A stretch of DNA of 64,000 bases from Herbaspirillum sp. RV1423 (lineage in GTDB: Bacteria > Pseudomonadota > Gammaproteobacteria > Burkholderiales > Burkholderiaceae_D). The notes under the pieces are model-generated. The model did no database searches, was not told where the DNA came from, and saw only the letters and a program-made list of their open reading frames with translations. Position numbers and translations under genes: made by a program. Where the stretch lies: the NCBI RefSeq assembly GCF_000577615.1, contig NZ_CBXX010000020.1, positions 1-64,000 on the forward strand, given 5' to 3'. Positions 9,306-17,446 of this stretch are shown here, in pieces. The stretch's first letter is position 1, and the number at the start of each line of letters is the position of its first letter.

Positions 9306-10511
9306 TCAGGCGTAGGGCTGGACGTTGACGGCGTTGCCGTCGGCGTCGAACTCTTCGGCCAGCGCCACCGATTTGACCCCCATGGTCAGCAGGGCGTCGC
9401 AGGCGTCGTCCAGTTCCGCCTGCAAGTCGCTGCCGGCGTCGAGCGGTTTGTCCGCCGTGGCGGCCACGGTCTCGCCGTTGTAGATGTTCACGCGCAGCGA
9501 CACTTCCCCTTCCGTATGCACCGGCCCCATCACGGCGTGGGTATGCTGCGCGCTCACGCCGCTTTGCTGCAGGCCGTGGTCGAGTTCCGACATCATCTGC
9601 AGCGTGAAGTATTCGGCGATGCCGCGTTCCTTGCCGCCGTGAAACAGGTCCTGGTACAGGAAGTGCACATCGAATTCCCGTCCCTCGGCGACCAGGCAGC
9701 GCCGCAGCAGCGGCCCGACCTTTTCGCTCCAGGCCTGGAAGCGCTGGGCGCGCACGGCGAAGTAGGCGTCCATCGCCGCTTCGTCCTGCGGGATCGTGTA
9801 GAACGGATCGTCCGCGCTCTTGAGCGTGAAGCCGAGCAGGAAGCGCAATTCCACCGCGGTGTCGTCGGCGCCGAATCGGTTGGCCGGCCAACTGCTCATG
9901 CTGCGGTCGATTGCCGGCGTGGCGGTGATCTTCTTGTCGGTCATGGCGGCGAAGGCGTCGCGCACCATCGCTTCCAGATGGCTGTAGGTGATCGCGTCGA
10001 TTTCATCGAGGTGGTAGGCGTAACTGACCAGCACCACCTTGGCCTCGGGGCTTTCGAGCTGGGCCTCCTTGATGCTGGCAGTCAGTTCGGCGAAGGCGTC
10101 GGCGTCGCGGAAGTTCTGTTCGGCGTCAAGGCCGCCGACGGTGCGCACGAACATCGGGATGACGAAGGCGTTGACTTCATAGCTGCGTTCGTTGCGGCTG
10201 AAGAAGACGATCTCGGCGGCTTCCTCGATCTTTTCGCGCAGGTAGGGATAGGCTTCGGCTTCCTGGTCGCGCGCGCGTTCCAGCGCCTCGTACAGGACGT
10301 CGTCCTGCTGCTGGCGCAGGCTCTTGGTGATGATGCGATGGAGGTCGCGCTGCTTGGCCGGCAACTCGGGGGATTCCTCGTCCTCGGTCGCCAGCTCGAC
10401 GGCGAGATTGGCGAGCTTGTCGATCAGTGCGTCGTCGACCTGATGGTCGTCGGGACCGAGCGAGGGAGCTTTGGAGGTTTTGCCGGCGGCCGGGCGCTTG
10501 CTTTTGGACAT
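9306..10511 (-). CDS. Conserved hypothetical protein (possibly DUF2863 family)
   Basis: A 401-residue acidic, soluble protein. The N-terminus is Lys/Ser/Pro rich (MSKSKRPAAGKTSKAPS), then helical and strongly charged (ELATEDEESPELPAKQRDLH), followed by mixed alpha/beta sequence (EVNAFVIPMFVRTVGG, VVLVSYAYHLDEIDAITYSH, VSLRVNIYNGETVAATADKP). No signal peptide, membrane helix or known catalytic motif is seen. From memory it resembles the betaproteobacterial DUF2863 family, which has no established function; that assignment needs a profile search. Codon use looks like that of its neighbours. It converges with the ankyrin gene and is transcribed away from the MFS gene end. Confidence 0.6.
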   Translation of the reverse strand: MSKSKRPAAGKTSKAPSLGPDDHQVDDALIDKLANLAVELATEDEESPELPAKQRDLHRIITKSLRQQQDDVLYEALERARDQEAEAYPYLREKIEEAAEIVFFSRNERSYEVNAFVIPMFVRTVGGLDAEQNFRDADAFAELTASIKEAQLESPEAKVVLVSYAYHLDEIDAITYSHLEAMVRDAFAAMTDKKITATPAIDRSMSSWPANRFGADDTAVELRFLLGFTLKSADDPFYTIPQDEAAMDAYFAVRAQRFQAWSEKVGPLLRRCLVAEGREFDVHFLYQDLFHGGKERGIAEYFTLQMMSELDHGLQQSGVSAQHTHAVMGPVHTEGEVSLRVNIYNGETVAATADKPLDAGSDLQAELDDACDALLTMGVKSVALAEEFDADGNAVNVQPYA

Positions 10512-10586
10512 GGCTGGAATGCTTGTGAAGAGAAGAGGCGGACATTGTAACTCCGCCCTCTTCCGCCGTCCCGCGAGCTTGCCGCG

Positions 10587-11921
10587 TCAGCTCGCTTTCC
10601 TGCCCGCAGTGCGCGCCAGGAACACCAGCCCCGCCGCGATCACCGACGCCACCGCCAGCGCATACAAACCGCCCTGGATGGAGCCGGTCTTTTGCTCCAG
10701 ATAGCCGAAGGTCGCCGGCGCGAAGAAGCCGCCGAGGTTGCCGATCGAATTGATCAAGGCAATCACGGCGGCGGCGATGCGCGCGTCGAGGTAGGCTTGC
10801 GGGATCGGCCAGAACAGCGAGGACGCCGCCTTGAAGCCGATGCCGGCGAAACAGATGGCGACGAAGGCGAACACCGGACCGCCGGTGGTCGACGCGAACA
10901 TGCCTGCCGCCGCGATGATCAGCGTCGCCGCGACCCACGCCTGCTGGCGCTTGAAGCGCGCCGCCAGGCTGGCGAATACATACATCGCGATGATCGAGAT
11001 GATCCACGGGATCGAATTGAACAGGCCGACCTGGAAGTCGTTGAAGTGGCCCATCTTCTTGATGATGCTGGGCAGCCAGAAGGTCGCGCCGTAGATGGTC
11101 AACTGGATGGCGAAATAGATGAAGCAGAACAGCAGGATCTGCGGATCTTTCAGCAAGGACCACGACGATACGTGGACCGGCTTGCTGGCCTGGCGCTCCT
11201 TCTGTTCGCGCTCGATGACGGCCGCCAGGCTGTTGCGCTCGGCGTCGCTGAGCCAGGTGGCGTCTTGCGGGCGCGAATCCAGCCTGAACCACACCACCAG
11301 GCACAGCGCCACCGAGGCCAGGCCTTCGATGATGAACATCCATTGCCAGCCGTGCAGGCCGCCGCGTTCGATCTGCAGCAGCGCGCCGGAAATCGGGCCG
11401 GACAGGATCGAGGCGATCGCCGAGCCGCTCAGGAACACCGCCATCGCCTTGCCGCGCTCGCTGTTGGGCAGCCACTGCGTGAAGTAATACACCACGCCCG
11501 GGAAGAACCCGGCCTCGGCCACGCCCAGCAGGAAGCGCAGCACATAGAACGAGGTCTCGCTATGCACGAAGGCCATCGCCGCCGCCACCACGCCCCAGGT
11601 CAGCATGATGCGCGTGAGCCAGGCCTTGGCGCCGAATTTTTGCAGCAGCATGTTGGACGGCACTTCGAAGATGGCGTAGCCGACGAAGAACAGTCCCGCG
11701 CCCAGTCCGAACGCCGCCGAGCCGATGCCGAGGTCGGTCGCCAGATGCGAACGCACGAATCCGATGTTGACGCGGTCGATGTAGTTGGCGATGAACATGA
11801 TCACGAACAGCGGCAGGATGCGCCATTTGATCTTGTCGATGGCGACGGCCAGCGTATCGCTCGCTGCGCCGTCGGGATGTGCGGGATGCTCAATGCTCGC
11901 CGCAATGCTTTGCTCACTCAC
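10587..11921 (-). CDS. MFS transporter, anion:cation symporter family; probable D-glucarate porter
   Basis: A 12-helix major facilitator protein of about 444 residues. The NYIDRVNIGF motif in helix 1 and the GLFFVGYAIFEVPSNM segment are typical of the ACS family, which imports carboxylates and sugar acids such as glucarate, galactarate and phthalate with protons. It follows the glucarate dehydratase gene after 105 bases on the same strand, so the likely substrate is D-glucarate. The start is taken as GTG at 11921, because AAGGAG lies seven bases upstream; a longer frame with ATG at 11960 lacks a ribosome-binding site. Likely controlled by the LacI-type operators upstream of gudD. Confidence 0.87.
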   Translation of the reverse strand: MSEQSIAASIEHPAHPDGAASDTLAVAIDKIKWRILPLFVIMFIANYIDRVNIGFVRSHLATDLGIGSAAFGLGAGLFFVGYAIFEVPSNMLLQKFGAKAWLTRIMLTWGVVAAAMAFVHSETSFYVLRFLLGVAEAGFFPGVVYYFTQWLPNSERGKAMAVFLSGSAIASILSGPISGALLQIERGGLHGWQWMFIIEGLASVALCLVVWFRLDSRPQDATWLSDAERNSLAAVIEREQKERQASKPVHVSSWSLLKDPQILLFCFIYFAIQLTIYGATFWLPSIIKKMGHFNDFQVGLFNSIPWIISIIAMYVFASLAARFKRQQAWVAATLIIAAAGMFASTTGGPVFAFVAICFAGIGFKAASSLFWPIPQAYLDARIAAAVIALINSIGNLGGFFAPATFGYLEQKTGSIQGGLYALAVASVIAAGLVFLARTAGRKAS

Positions 11922-12026
11922 GATGGATCTCCTTGATGTTGTTGCTACCGCCGGCCGCAATACGCGGCCGGCGCAATCTTTTTTTGTTTTGCATCGGTAC
12001 GACGGTCCTGCAATTGCGTGCTGCGT

Positions 12027-13376
12027 TCAGCGCACCAGGCAAGGCTTCTTGTTATCGAACTTCCAGCCGGGTATCAGGTATTGCATGGCGATGGCGTCGT
12101 CGCGCGCGCCCAGGCCCCTGGATTTGTACAGGGCGTGCGCCGCCATGACCTGCTCCATGTCGATCTCGACGCCGAGGCCCGGCGCGGTCGGTACGTTCAC
12201 CATGCCGCCCACGATCCTGAGCGGATCGCGCGTGAGGCGCTGGCCGTCCTGCCAGATCCAGTGCGTGTCGATGGCGGTGATTTCGCCCGGCGCGGCGGCG
12301 GCCACTTGCGTGAACATCGCCAGCGAAATGTCGAAATGGTTGTTGGAGTGCGACCCCCATGTCAGTCCCCATTCATTGCACAGTTGCGCCACGCGCACCG
12401 AACCCTGCATGGTCCAGAAATGCGGATCGGCCAGCGGAATGTCGACCGACTGCAACTGGATCGCATGGCCCATTTCGCGCCAGTCGGTGGCGATCATGTT
12501 GGTGGCGGTCTGCAGGCCGGTGGCACGGCGGAACTCGGCCATCACTTCGCGTCCCGAGAAACCGTTCTCGGCGCCGCACGGGTCTTCGGCATAGGCCAGC
12601 ACGCCGTGCTGGTCGCGGCACAGGCGGATCGCGTCTTTCAGCAGCCAGCCGCCGTTCGGGTCGAGCGTGATGCGCGCCTGCGGAAAGCGCTCGTGCAGCG
12701 CGGTCACCGCTTCGATCTCGTCCTCGCCGCGCAGCACGCCGCCCTTGAGCTTGAAGTCGTTGAAGCCGTAGCGCCGGTAAGCGGCTTCGGCCAGGCGCAC
12801 GATGGCGTCGGCGTTCATGGCCTTGTCGTGGCGCAGGCGCTGCCAGTCGTCGGCGGCGTCGGGTTCGCTGTGGTAATCCAGGTCGGTGGCATCGCGGTCG
12901 CCGACGTAGAACAGATAGCCGAGCATTTCCACCTTGTCGCGCTGCTGGCCTTCGCCGAGCAGGGCCGCGACCGGCATGCCGAGGAATTTGCCGAGCAGGT
13001 CGAGCATGGCGGCTTCCACCGCCGTGACCGCGTGGATGGTGATGCGCAGGTCGAAGGTCTGCAGGCCGCGGCCGCCGGCGTCGCGGTCGTTGAAGGTCCG
13101 GCGCATGCGGTTGAGGACCGCGTTGTAGGTTGCGATCGAGCTGCCGATCACCAGTGCGCGCGCGTCTTCCAGCGTCTGGCGGATGCGTTCGCCGCCCGGC
13201 ACCTCGCCCACGCCGGTGTTGCCGGCACTGTCGGTGAGGATGACGATGTTGCGCGTGAAGTAGGGGCCGTGCGCGCCGCTCAGGTTGAGCAGCATGCCGT
13301 CGCGGCCGGCGACAGGAATCACCTGCATGGCGGTGACGACGGGCGCGCCCGAGGGCTGGAGTTGCGGAGCTGGCAT
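12027..13376 (-). CDS. gudD: Glucarate dehydratase
   Basis: Converts D-glucarate to 5-keto-4-deoxy-D-glucarate, the first step of glucarate catabolism. At 449 residues it matches the family length. Enolase-superfamily features are visible: the KxK base motif in FKLKGG, metal ligands in TLDPNGGW and [10 protein letters not shown], and the catalytic His in [10 protein letters not shown]. The N-terminal lid ([21 protein letters not shown]) is also characteristic. GGAAAG precedes the ATG. Two palindromic operators lie 90-136 bases upstream, matching one beside the LacI regulator gene. No downstream aldolase (kdgluc) or ketoglutarate semialdehyde genes are in the window, so the rest of the pathway must be elsewhere. 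Confidence 0.95.
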   Translation of the reverse strand: MPAPQLQPSGAPVVTAMQVIPVAGRDGMLLNLSGAHGPYFTRNIVILTDSAGNTGVGEVPGGERIRQTLEDARALVIGSSIATYNAVLNRMRRTFNDRDAGGRGLQTFDLRITIHAVTAVEAAMLDLLGKFLGMPVAALLGEGQQRDKVEMLGYLFYVGDRDATDLDYHSEPDAADDWQRLRHDKAMNADAIVRLAEAAYRRYGFNDFKLKGGVLRGEDEIEAVTALHERFPQARITLDPNGGWLLKDAIRLCRDQHGVLAYAEDPCGAENGFSGREVMAEFRRATGLQTATNMIATDWREMGHAIQLQSVDIPLADPHFWTMQGSVRVAQLCNEWGLTWGSHSNNHFDISLAMFTQVAAAAPGEITAIDTHWIWQDGQRLTRDPLRIVGGMVNVPTAPGLGVEIDMEQVMAAHALYKSRGLGARDDAIAMQYLIPGWKFDNKKPCLVR

Positions 13377-13465
13377 AGGGACTTTCCGTAATCAGGGTTG
13401 GGGCAATGCGCTTGCCGGGCCGAAACCGTGTTGAGCTATCTGAGCCGAAACTCAGCCGAAGTAAT

Positions 13466-13481
13466 TTGGTACCGCTACCAA
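13466..13481. promoter_or_regulatory. LacI-family operator upstream of gudD (site 1)
   Basis: TTGGTA-CCGC-TACCAA is a perfect 6+6 inverted repeat with a central CG, the form typical of LacI-family operators. It lies about 90 bases upstream of gudD and 31 bases (three helical turns, centre to centre) from site 2, a spacing that would allow two dimers on one DNA face. Confidence 0.7.
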
Positions 13482-13496
13482 TTCAGATTGAAGCAA

Positions 13497-13512
13497 ATGG
13501 TAGCGGTACCGT
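13497..13512. promoter_or_regulatory. LacI-family operator upstream of gudD (site 2)
   Basis: ATGGTA-GCGG-TACCGT matches site 1 (read on the other strand, TTGGTA-GCGG-TACCAA) and the site at 14996, with one mismatch in the right arm. It lies between site 1 and the LacI regulator gene end. Confidence 0.65.
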
Positions 13513-13637
13513 TTTGGACTGTCAATCGGTTTGCGAAGCTTGGCAATCAGGAAATATTGTTGAAACAACAATGAAACGCGGCATACGCGAATGGCAGGGA
13601 GCAGCGTTGCCGCCGCCGGCGGTGTGCCGGCTTGCCG

Positions 13638-14720
13638 CTAGACGCTCTCTCTTTCGATGATGGTGAAGCCGATGTCCTGCACGCGGTCGGCGACTTCCCG
13701 CCCCTCGGCGCGCTCGATGATGAAGTGCGCCGCCGCCTTGCCGATGCCGGTGCCGTCGATGCGCACGGTGGTCAGTTGCGGATGCAGGTCGCGCGAAAAG
13801 CTGAGGTCGCCGAAACCCATCACCGCCAGTTGCGAGGGAATGGCGATGTTGCGCACCTGCGCTTCGATCATCACGCCCATGGCGAGGATGTCGGAGCTGC
13901 AGAACACGCCGTCGATCCGCGCGTCGGTCGCCAGCAACCGGCTCAGGCCGCTGCGGCCGCTGCCCAGCGTGGTCGGCGCCGGCACCATGCACGACGGCAC
14001 TTCCGCAACGCCGGCGGCAGCCATGCCGAGGCGCACCGCTTCATCGGAAAACGCCCGCGCGCGGCGGCGGCTGCGTTCGTCGACGCCGGCGATCACGGCC
14101 ACGCGACGGCGACCGGCGGCGTGCAGGTGGCGCGCCACGGCGACGCCGATGTGTTCGTGCGAGAAGCCGACCAGCATGTCGATCGGCGTCGGCGTCAGGT
14201 CCCAGGTTTCCACCACCGGGATGCCGCTGGCCAGCAGGCGCTTGCGCGACTCCGCCGAGCGCATGATGCCGGTCAGCACCACGCCGTCGGGACGGCGGCC
14301 GATGATGGCTTCGAGCAGGGCGTCTTCGCGCGAGTTTTCGTAGCCGCTCTGTCCCAGCATCAACTGATAGCCCGCGTCGGCCAGCGACTCGGTCAGCGAC
14401 TGCACGGTTTCGAGGAAAATCGGGCCGACGATGGTCGGCACCACGGCTGCGACCAGCCGGCTCTTCCTGGATGCCAGGCCGCCGGCCAGCAGGTTGGGTA
14501 CATAGCCGGTGCGCGCGACGGCGTCGCGGACTTTCCTGAGCACGGTCTCGGAAACCGCGTCCGGCGTGTTCAGGGCGCGCGATGCCGTAATCGGCGCCAC
14601 GCCGGCCAGCCGGGCGACATCGCGCAGCGTCAGTCCGGCGCCCTTGCGGCCTTTGCGCGGCACGGGCAACGGCGCGTCGACAACGGTCATGGAAACGTCA
14701 GGTGGGCGTGTTTTACTCAT
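13638..14720 (-). CDS. LacI-family transcriptional regulator of the glucarate genes
   Basis: A 360-residue LacI/GalR-type regulator. After a basic N-terminal tail of about 30 residues comes the helix-turn-helix and hinge (TLRDVARLAGVAPITASRAL, then NTPDAVSETVLRKVRDA and GYVPNLLAGGLASRKS), followed by a periplasmic-binding-protein-like effector domain (VVPTIVGPIF, DGVVLTG, DGVFCSSDILAMG). It lies immediately upstream of gudD on the same strand, and GGTA-N4-TACC operators flank both genes, so it most likely represses gudD and the MFS gene and responds to glucarate or a pathway intermediate; the ligand is inferred. Its own upstream region is interrupted by the MITE-like element. Confidence 0.9.
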   Translation of the reverse strand: MSKTRPPDVSMTVVDAPLPVPRKGRKGAGLTLRDVARLAGVAPITASRALNTPDAVSETVLRKVRDAVARTGYVPNLLAGGLASRKSRLVAAVVPTIVGPIFLETVQSLTESLADAGYQLMLGQSGYENSREDALLEAIIGRRPDGVVLTGIMRSAESRKRLLASGIPVVETWDLTPTPIDMLVGFSHEHIGVAVARHLHAAGRRRVAVIAGVDERSRRRARAFSDEAVRLGMAAAGVAEVPSCMVPAPTTLGSGRSGLSRLLATDARIDGVFCSSDILAMGVMIEAQVRNIAIPSQLAVMGFGDLSFSRDLHPQLTTVRIDGTGIGKAAAHFIIERAEGREVADRVQDIGFTIIERESV

Positions 14721-14730
14721 GGCAGGATTC

Positions 14731-14983
14731 TAGAACTCATTTCATCAATAGGCGTGAGTGCGAGCTTATCCTGTTTGGGATGAAGTGCAAGGCGCGAATT
14801 GGGGTCAAGACTGGACCGTCTTGCCCCCAATTCGTAACGCGGCAATTCGCCCAAAGAGGCCGCCCCCTTCGGGTTCTTCCCAGAAAGGGCGCTGGCCGCG
14901 TTGCGCTCCTTGCGCGTGGCACGCCTTGCCAGCGCCCTTTCTGGGAAGAACGCATCTCGCGCCTATTGATGAAATGAGTTCTA
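14731..14983. mobile_element. MITE-like element with 24-bp terminal inverted repeats and two internal hairpins
   Basis: The ends, 14731-14754 and 14960-14983, are exact 24-base inverted copies beginning TAGAACTCATTTC. Because both ends carry TA, insertion with TA target duplication (as for IS630/Tc1-type elements) is plausible. Inside are two more long inverted repeats: 14795-14811 against 14818-14834 (16 of 17 paired), and a perfect 23-base pair 14874-14896 against 14928-14950. No transposase frame fits in 253 bases, so it would be non-autonomous. It sits between the LacI gene start and the operator at 14996. A related segment occurs at 41708-41768. Origin as a MITE is inferred. Confidence 0.7.
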
Positions 14984-14995
14984 ACATCGCACAAT

Positions 14996-15011
14996 ATGGT
15001 AGCGATACCAT
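14996..15011. promoter_or_regulatory. LacI-family operator near the regulator gene (site 3)
   Basis: ATGGTA-GCGA-TACCAT is a perfect 6+6 inverted repeat with the same core as the two sites upstream of gudD. It now lies 276 bases from the LacI start, but only about 24 if the MITE-like element is removed, so it was probably the autoregulatory operator. It is also 72 bases upstream of the exported SRPBCC gene and might touch that promoter. Confidence 0.65.
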
Positions 15012-15082
15012 TCTGGTTGATGCATACTCGGATGCACGTTCATCATCGTGCCATGCCGCGCCATTTTTCCGGAGGAACGCTC

Positions 15083-15658
15083 TTGCGCCTCTTTGCCCTT
15101 GCTTCCGCCGCCTGCTTGCTGTTTGCATTGACAGTCGGGCCTGCCCGCGCGAGTGCCGCGCCGCCGGATTTTGCGCAGCCCGATGTCGACGTGATGTTGA
15201 GCCGTGCCAAGGGCTATCCGCTGTTTGAAGTGAAGACCGGCATCGTGGTCGATGCCAATGCGCAACGCAGTTGGAAGGTGTTGACGGACTACAACCGGCT
15301 GGCCGAATTCGTGCCGAACCTGTCCGCCTCGCAGGTGGTGTCGAGTCAGGGCGATGAGCGCATTGTCGTGCAATCCGGCTTCGCCAGATTCCTGTTTATC
15401 CGGCAAGCCGTCAACCTGACCTTGCAAGTCACGGAAGAACCGATCAACGCCATCGACATCCGGCTGGTCAGCGGCAACATGCGCGAGTACCAGGCGCGCT
15501 GGGAATTGAAACCGCTCGAAGATGGCCGCACGCATATCGCCTATGGCGGCATGATCGCGCCGGATTTCTATGTGCCGACATTGTTCGGCGCGACGCTGAT
15601 GAAGCGCGACCTGCGCAACATGCTCAAGGCGGTGAAAGCGGAGATCGAGCGAAAATAG
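15083..15658 (+). CDS. Exported SRPBCC/START-like (Coq10/polyketide cyclase type) protein
   Basis: About 191 residues. The N-terminus RLFALASAACLLFALTVGPARA is a clear Sec signal peptide, so the mature protein is periplasmic. The rest has the SRPBCC pattern: FEVKTGIVVDANAQRSWKVL, then TDYNRLAEFVPNLSASQVV, with a C-terminal long helix ending KAVKAEIERK. Such domains bind lipids, quinones or other hydrophobic ligands; periplasmic versions have no well-established role. TTG at 15083 is chosen as start because GGAGGA lies six bases before it and it places the signal peptide at the N-terminus; an ATG at 15053 in the same frame has no such site. Confidence 0.75.
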   Translation: MRLFALASAACLLFALTVGPARASAAPPDFAQPDVDVMLSRAKGYPLFEVKTGIVVDANAQRSWKVLTDYNRLAEFVPNLSASQVVSSQGDERIVVQSGFARFLFIRQAVNLTLQVTEEPINAIDIRLVSGNMREYQARWELKPLEDGRTHIAYGGMIAPDFYVPTLFGATLMKRDLRNMLKAVKAEIERK

Positions 15659-15719
15659 AAAAGCGGCCCGCCAATGAGCCGCCAACATGCGCCGCCATCG
15701 CAACCCGAGATGGACCGGC

Positions 15720-16079
15720 TCAGATTATTCCGAGTATCGAGTAACCGCCCTCGCACAATGCATCGTAGCAACGCGTGCATTGCGTGCAGAACAAGTGCGA
15801 GCGTTTGACCTGATGGCGGCGCAACACCAGTTGCAGCGCCACGCCGTCGCAATGCGGGCAGGTCTCGCGCATGGCGCCGACCGGAATCGGATCGGGCGCG
15901 AGGAACAGGCCGTTGTCGAGCACCACGCCATCCACCACCTCACGCGGATCGAGCTCCATCAAGGTGACCTGCAAATGTTCGCGGCGGCGTTGCGGCCTGG
16001 GTGATATGTCAATGCCGGGCGCCTCGGCGTAGGTTCTTGCAGCGCGTTCTTCCAATACGGCAGATGTGGCGGGACTCAT
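15720..16079 (-). CDS. Small zinc-ribbon-like hypothetical protein
   Basis: A 119-residue soluble protein. The C-terminal half has a four-cysteine pair arrangement, CPHC followed about 25 residues later by CTQC and one further Cys, typical of a zinc ribbon. The N-terminal half is acidic/Arg rich with VTLMELDPREVVDGVVLDNG. A nucleic-acid or protein-binding role is plausible but unproven. It is monocistronic and converges with the exported SRPBCC gene, 61 bases separating the stops. I do not recognise a named family. Confidence 0.65.
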   Translation of the reverse strand: MSPATSAVLEERAARTYAEAPGIDISPRPQRRREHLQVTLMELDPREVVDGVVLDNGLFLAPDPIPVGAMRETCPHCDGVALQLVLRRHQVKRSHLFCTQCTRCYDALCEGGYSILGII

Positions 16080-16231
16080 TACTGTGCTCCTCGGGATGAC
16101 AGTTCGAGCGTGTTATGCGCTATTTCCACCCTCGCGTTCGCTCTTCAGGCAAGCAGTTTTTCTGGTGGAATACCCAATTTAGTAAAGATGGAGGGGAAGT
16201 GCAAGGAAGGATTGCAAAGAGTTTTTGCAAA

Positions 16232-16261
16232 CGGCGGGCAACTTCGTTCCGCTGCCCGCCG
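16232..16261 (-). terminator. Probable terminator hairpin of the seven-gene ABC/dehydrogenase operon
   Basis: CGGCGGGCA (16232-16240) and TGCCCGCCG (16253-16261) form a GC-rich 9-bp stem with a 12-base loop, about 115 bases past the last gene on the minus strand. Reading minus, the stem is followed by TTTGCAAAAACT, a weak T tract, so termination efficiency is uncertain. Confidence 0.4.
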
Positions 16262-16375
16262 ACTTGCAGAAGCGACATGTTTCCGCCGCGCAGCCAGGCT
16301 TGACCGTGTGTCAACAAGCCTGCCGGCAACATGATCCGACGACAACAATGCACGTCGTCAACAGAGTGTCCTCGT

Positions 16376-17446
16376 TCAACGTTCGATGGTGCGGTTCCAG
16401 CGCGTATTCCACACCGCGCGATTCTTGTTGACCTCGTCCCAGTCGACGTTGCGCGAATTCTTCACGTAGTCGTTCAGGCGTTTCTGTTCCGCCGCGGCTG
16501 TGCCCGTGACCTGGACTTTGGTGTTGGTCGGATTGAAGCTGCCGTTTTCCAGCGCCTTGCCTTGCGCTTCCGGGCTCAGCAGATAGGCCGCCAATTCCTG
16601 CGCCAGTTGCGGTTCGCTGTTGTTGGCGATCACGCATTGCGCCACCATCAACACCACGCCGCCTTCTTTCGGATGCACATATTCGACCGGGATGCCTTTG
16701 CTCTTCAGGATCGTGACTTGCGTCGGCGTGTACGGGAACAGGGCGGCTTCGCCGGTCTGCGCCATTTCGGATACCTTGGCGGAACTGGCGATGTATTCGA
16801 CGACGTTGGGACCGACAGTCTTCGGCCAGGCGGCGAAGCCCGGTTCGACGTTGCTGTCGGTGCCGCCCTTGAGTTTGTTGAAGGCGAGGAAGGCATGCAG
16901 GCCGAAGGTCGACGACGACAGCGACTGGAACACCACCTTGCCCTTGAGCTTGGGATCGGCCAGGTCCAGCCACGAGGTCGGCGGCGCCCAGCCCTTGTCG
17001 GCGTAGACCTTGGTGTTGTAGGCCAGGCCGGTCATGCTGATGGTCACGCCGGTGGCCATGTCGCCCTTGATATGGGCGACGGGAAGAATGCCGGCGAGAT
17101 TCGGATTGGGTTTCTGCTTTTCGCACAGGCCCATGCCGATGGCGCGGTACATCACGCCGTCGTCGAGGAACATCAGGTGCATCTGCGGTTTGTCCTTGGC
17201 GGCCTGCGCCTTGGCGAGAATGTCGGAAGAACCGCCCGGCACCACCACCACCTTGACGTTATATTTTTGCTCGAAGGGACCGAACACGTACTGGGTGTAG
17301 GTCTTCTCCATATTGCCGCCGTTCATGCCGATGTAAAGCGTCTTGGTTTCGGCATGCGCGCCGGCGGCGGCCGCCAGCATGCCGGCGAGGGCAAGGCTGA
17401 ATCCGACGCGGCGGCGTCCGGCGGAAAGCGATGAAAGCGAAATCAT
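16376..17446 (-). CDS. Periplasmic solute-binding protein of a polyamine/opine-type ABC importer
   Basis: A 356-residue PotD-like binding protein (cluster with spermidine/putrescine and iron-type binding proteins). The signal peptide runs to about residue 30 (FSLALAGMLAAAAGAHA). The mature part begins ETKTLYIGMNGGNMEKTY and contains VVVVPGGSSDILAKAQA and SMTGLAYNTKVYADKG, typical of this fold. GAAAGG precedes the ATG, and the start overlaps the upstream oxidoreductase stop by four bases (ATGA). It is the last gene of the operon, an unusual place for a binding protein, which normally comes first. The substrate is unknown; the linked dehydrogenase suggests an opine, polyamine or D-amino-acid-like amine. 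Confidence 0.87.
   Translation of the reverse strand: MISLSSLSAGRRRVGFSLALAGMLAAAAGAHAETKTLYIGMNGGNMEKTYTQYVFGPFEQKYNVKVVVVPGGSSDILAKAQAAKDKPQMHLMFLDDGVMYRAIGMGLCEKQKPNPNLAGILPVAHIKGDMATGVTISMTGLAYNTKVYADKGWAPPTSWLDLADPKLKGKVVFQSLSSSTFGLHAFLAFNKLKGGTDSNVEPGFAAWPKTVGPNVVEYIASSAKVSEMAQTGEAALFPYTPTQVTILKSKGIPVEYVHPKEGGVVLMVAQCVIANNSEPQLAQELAAYLLSPEAQGKALENGSFNPTNTKVQVTGTAAAEQKRLNDYVKNSRNVDWDEVNKNRAVWNTRWNRTIER

Noticed and set aside
10692..11936. A 414-codon plus-strand frame opposite the MFS gene
   Set aside because: Arg/Gln-rich antisense shadow of a well-supported membrane transporter.
12018..13391. A 457-codon plus-strand frame opposite gudD
   Set aside because: gudD has full catalytic motifs on the minus strand; the plus frame mirrors it and has none.
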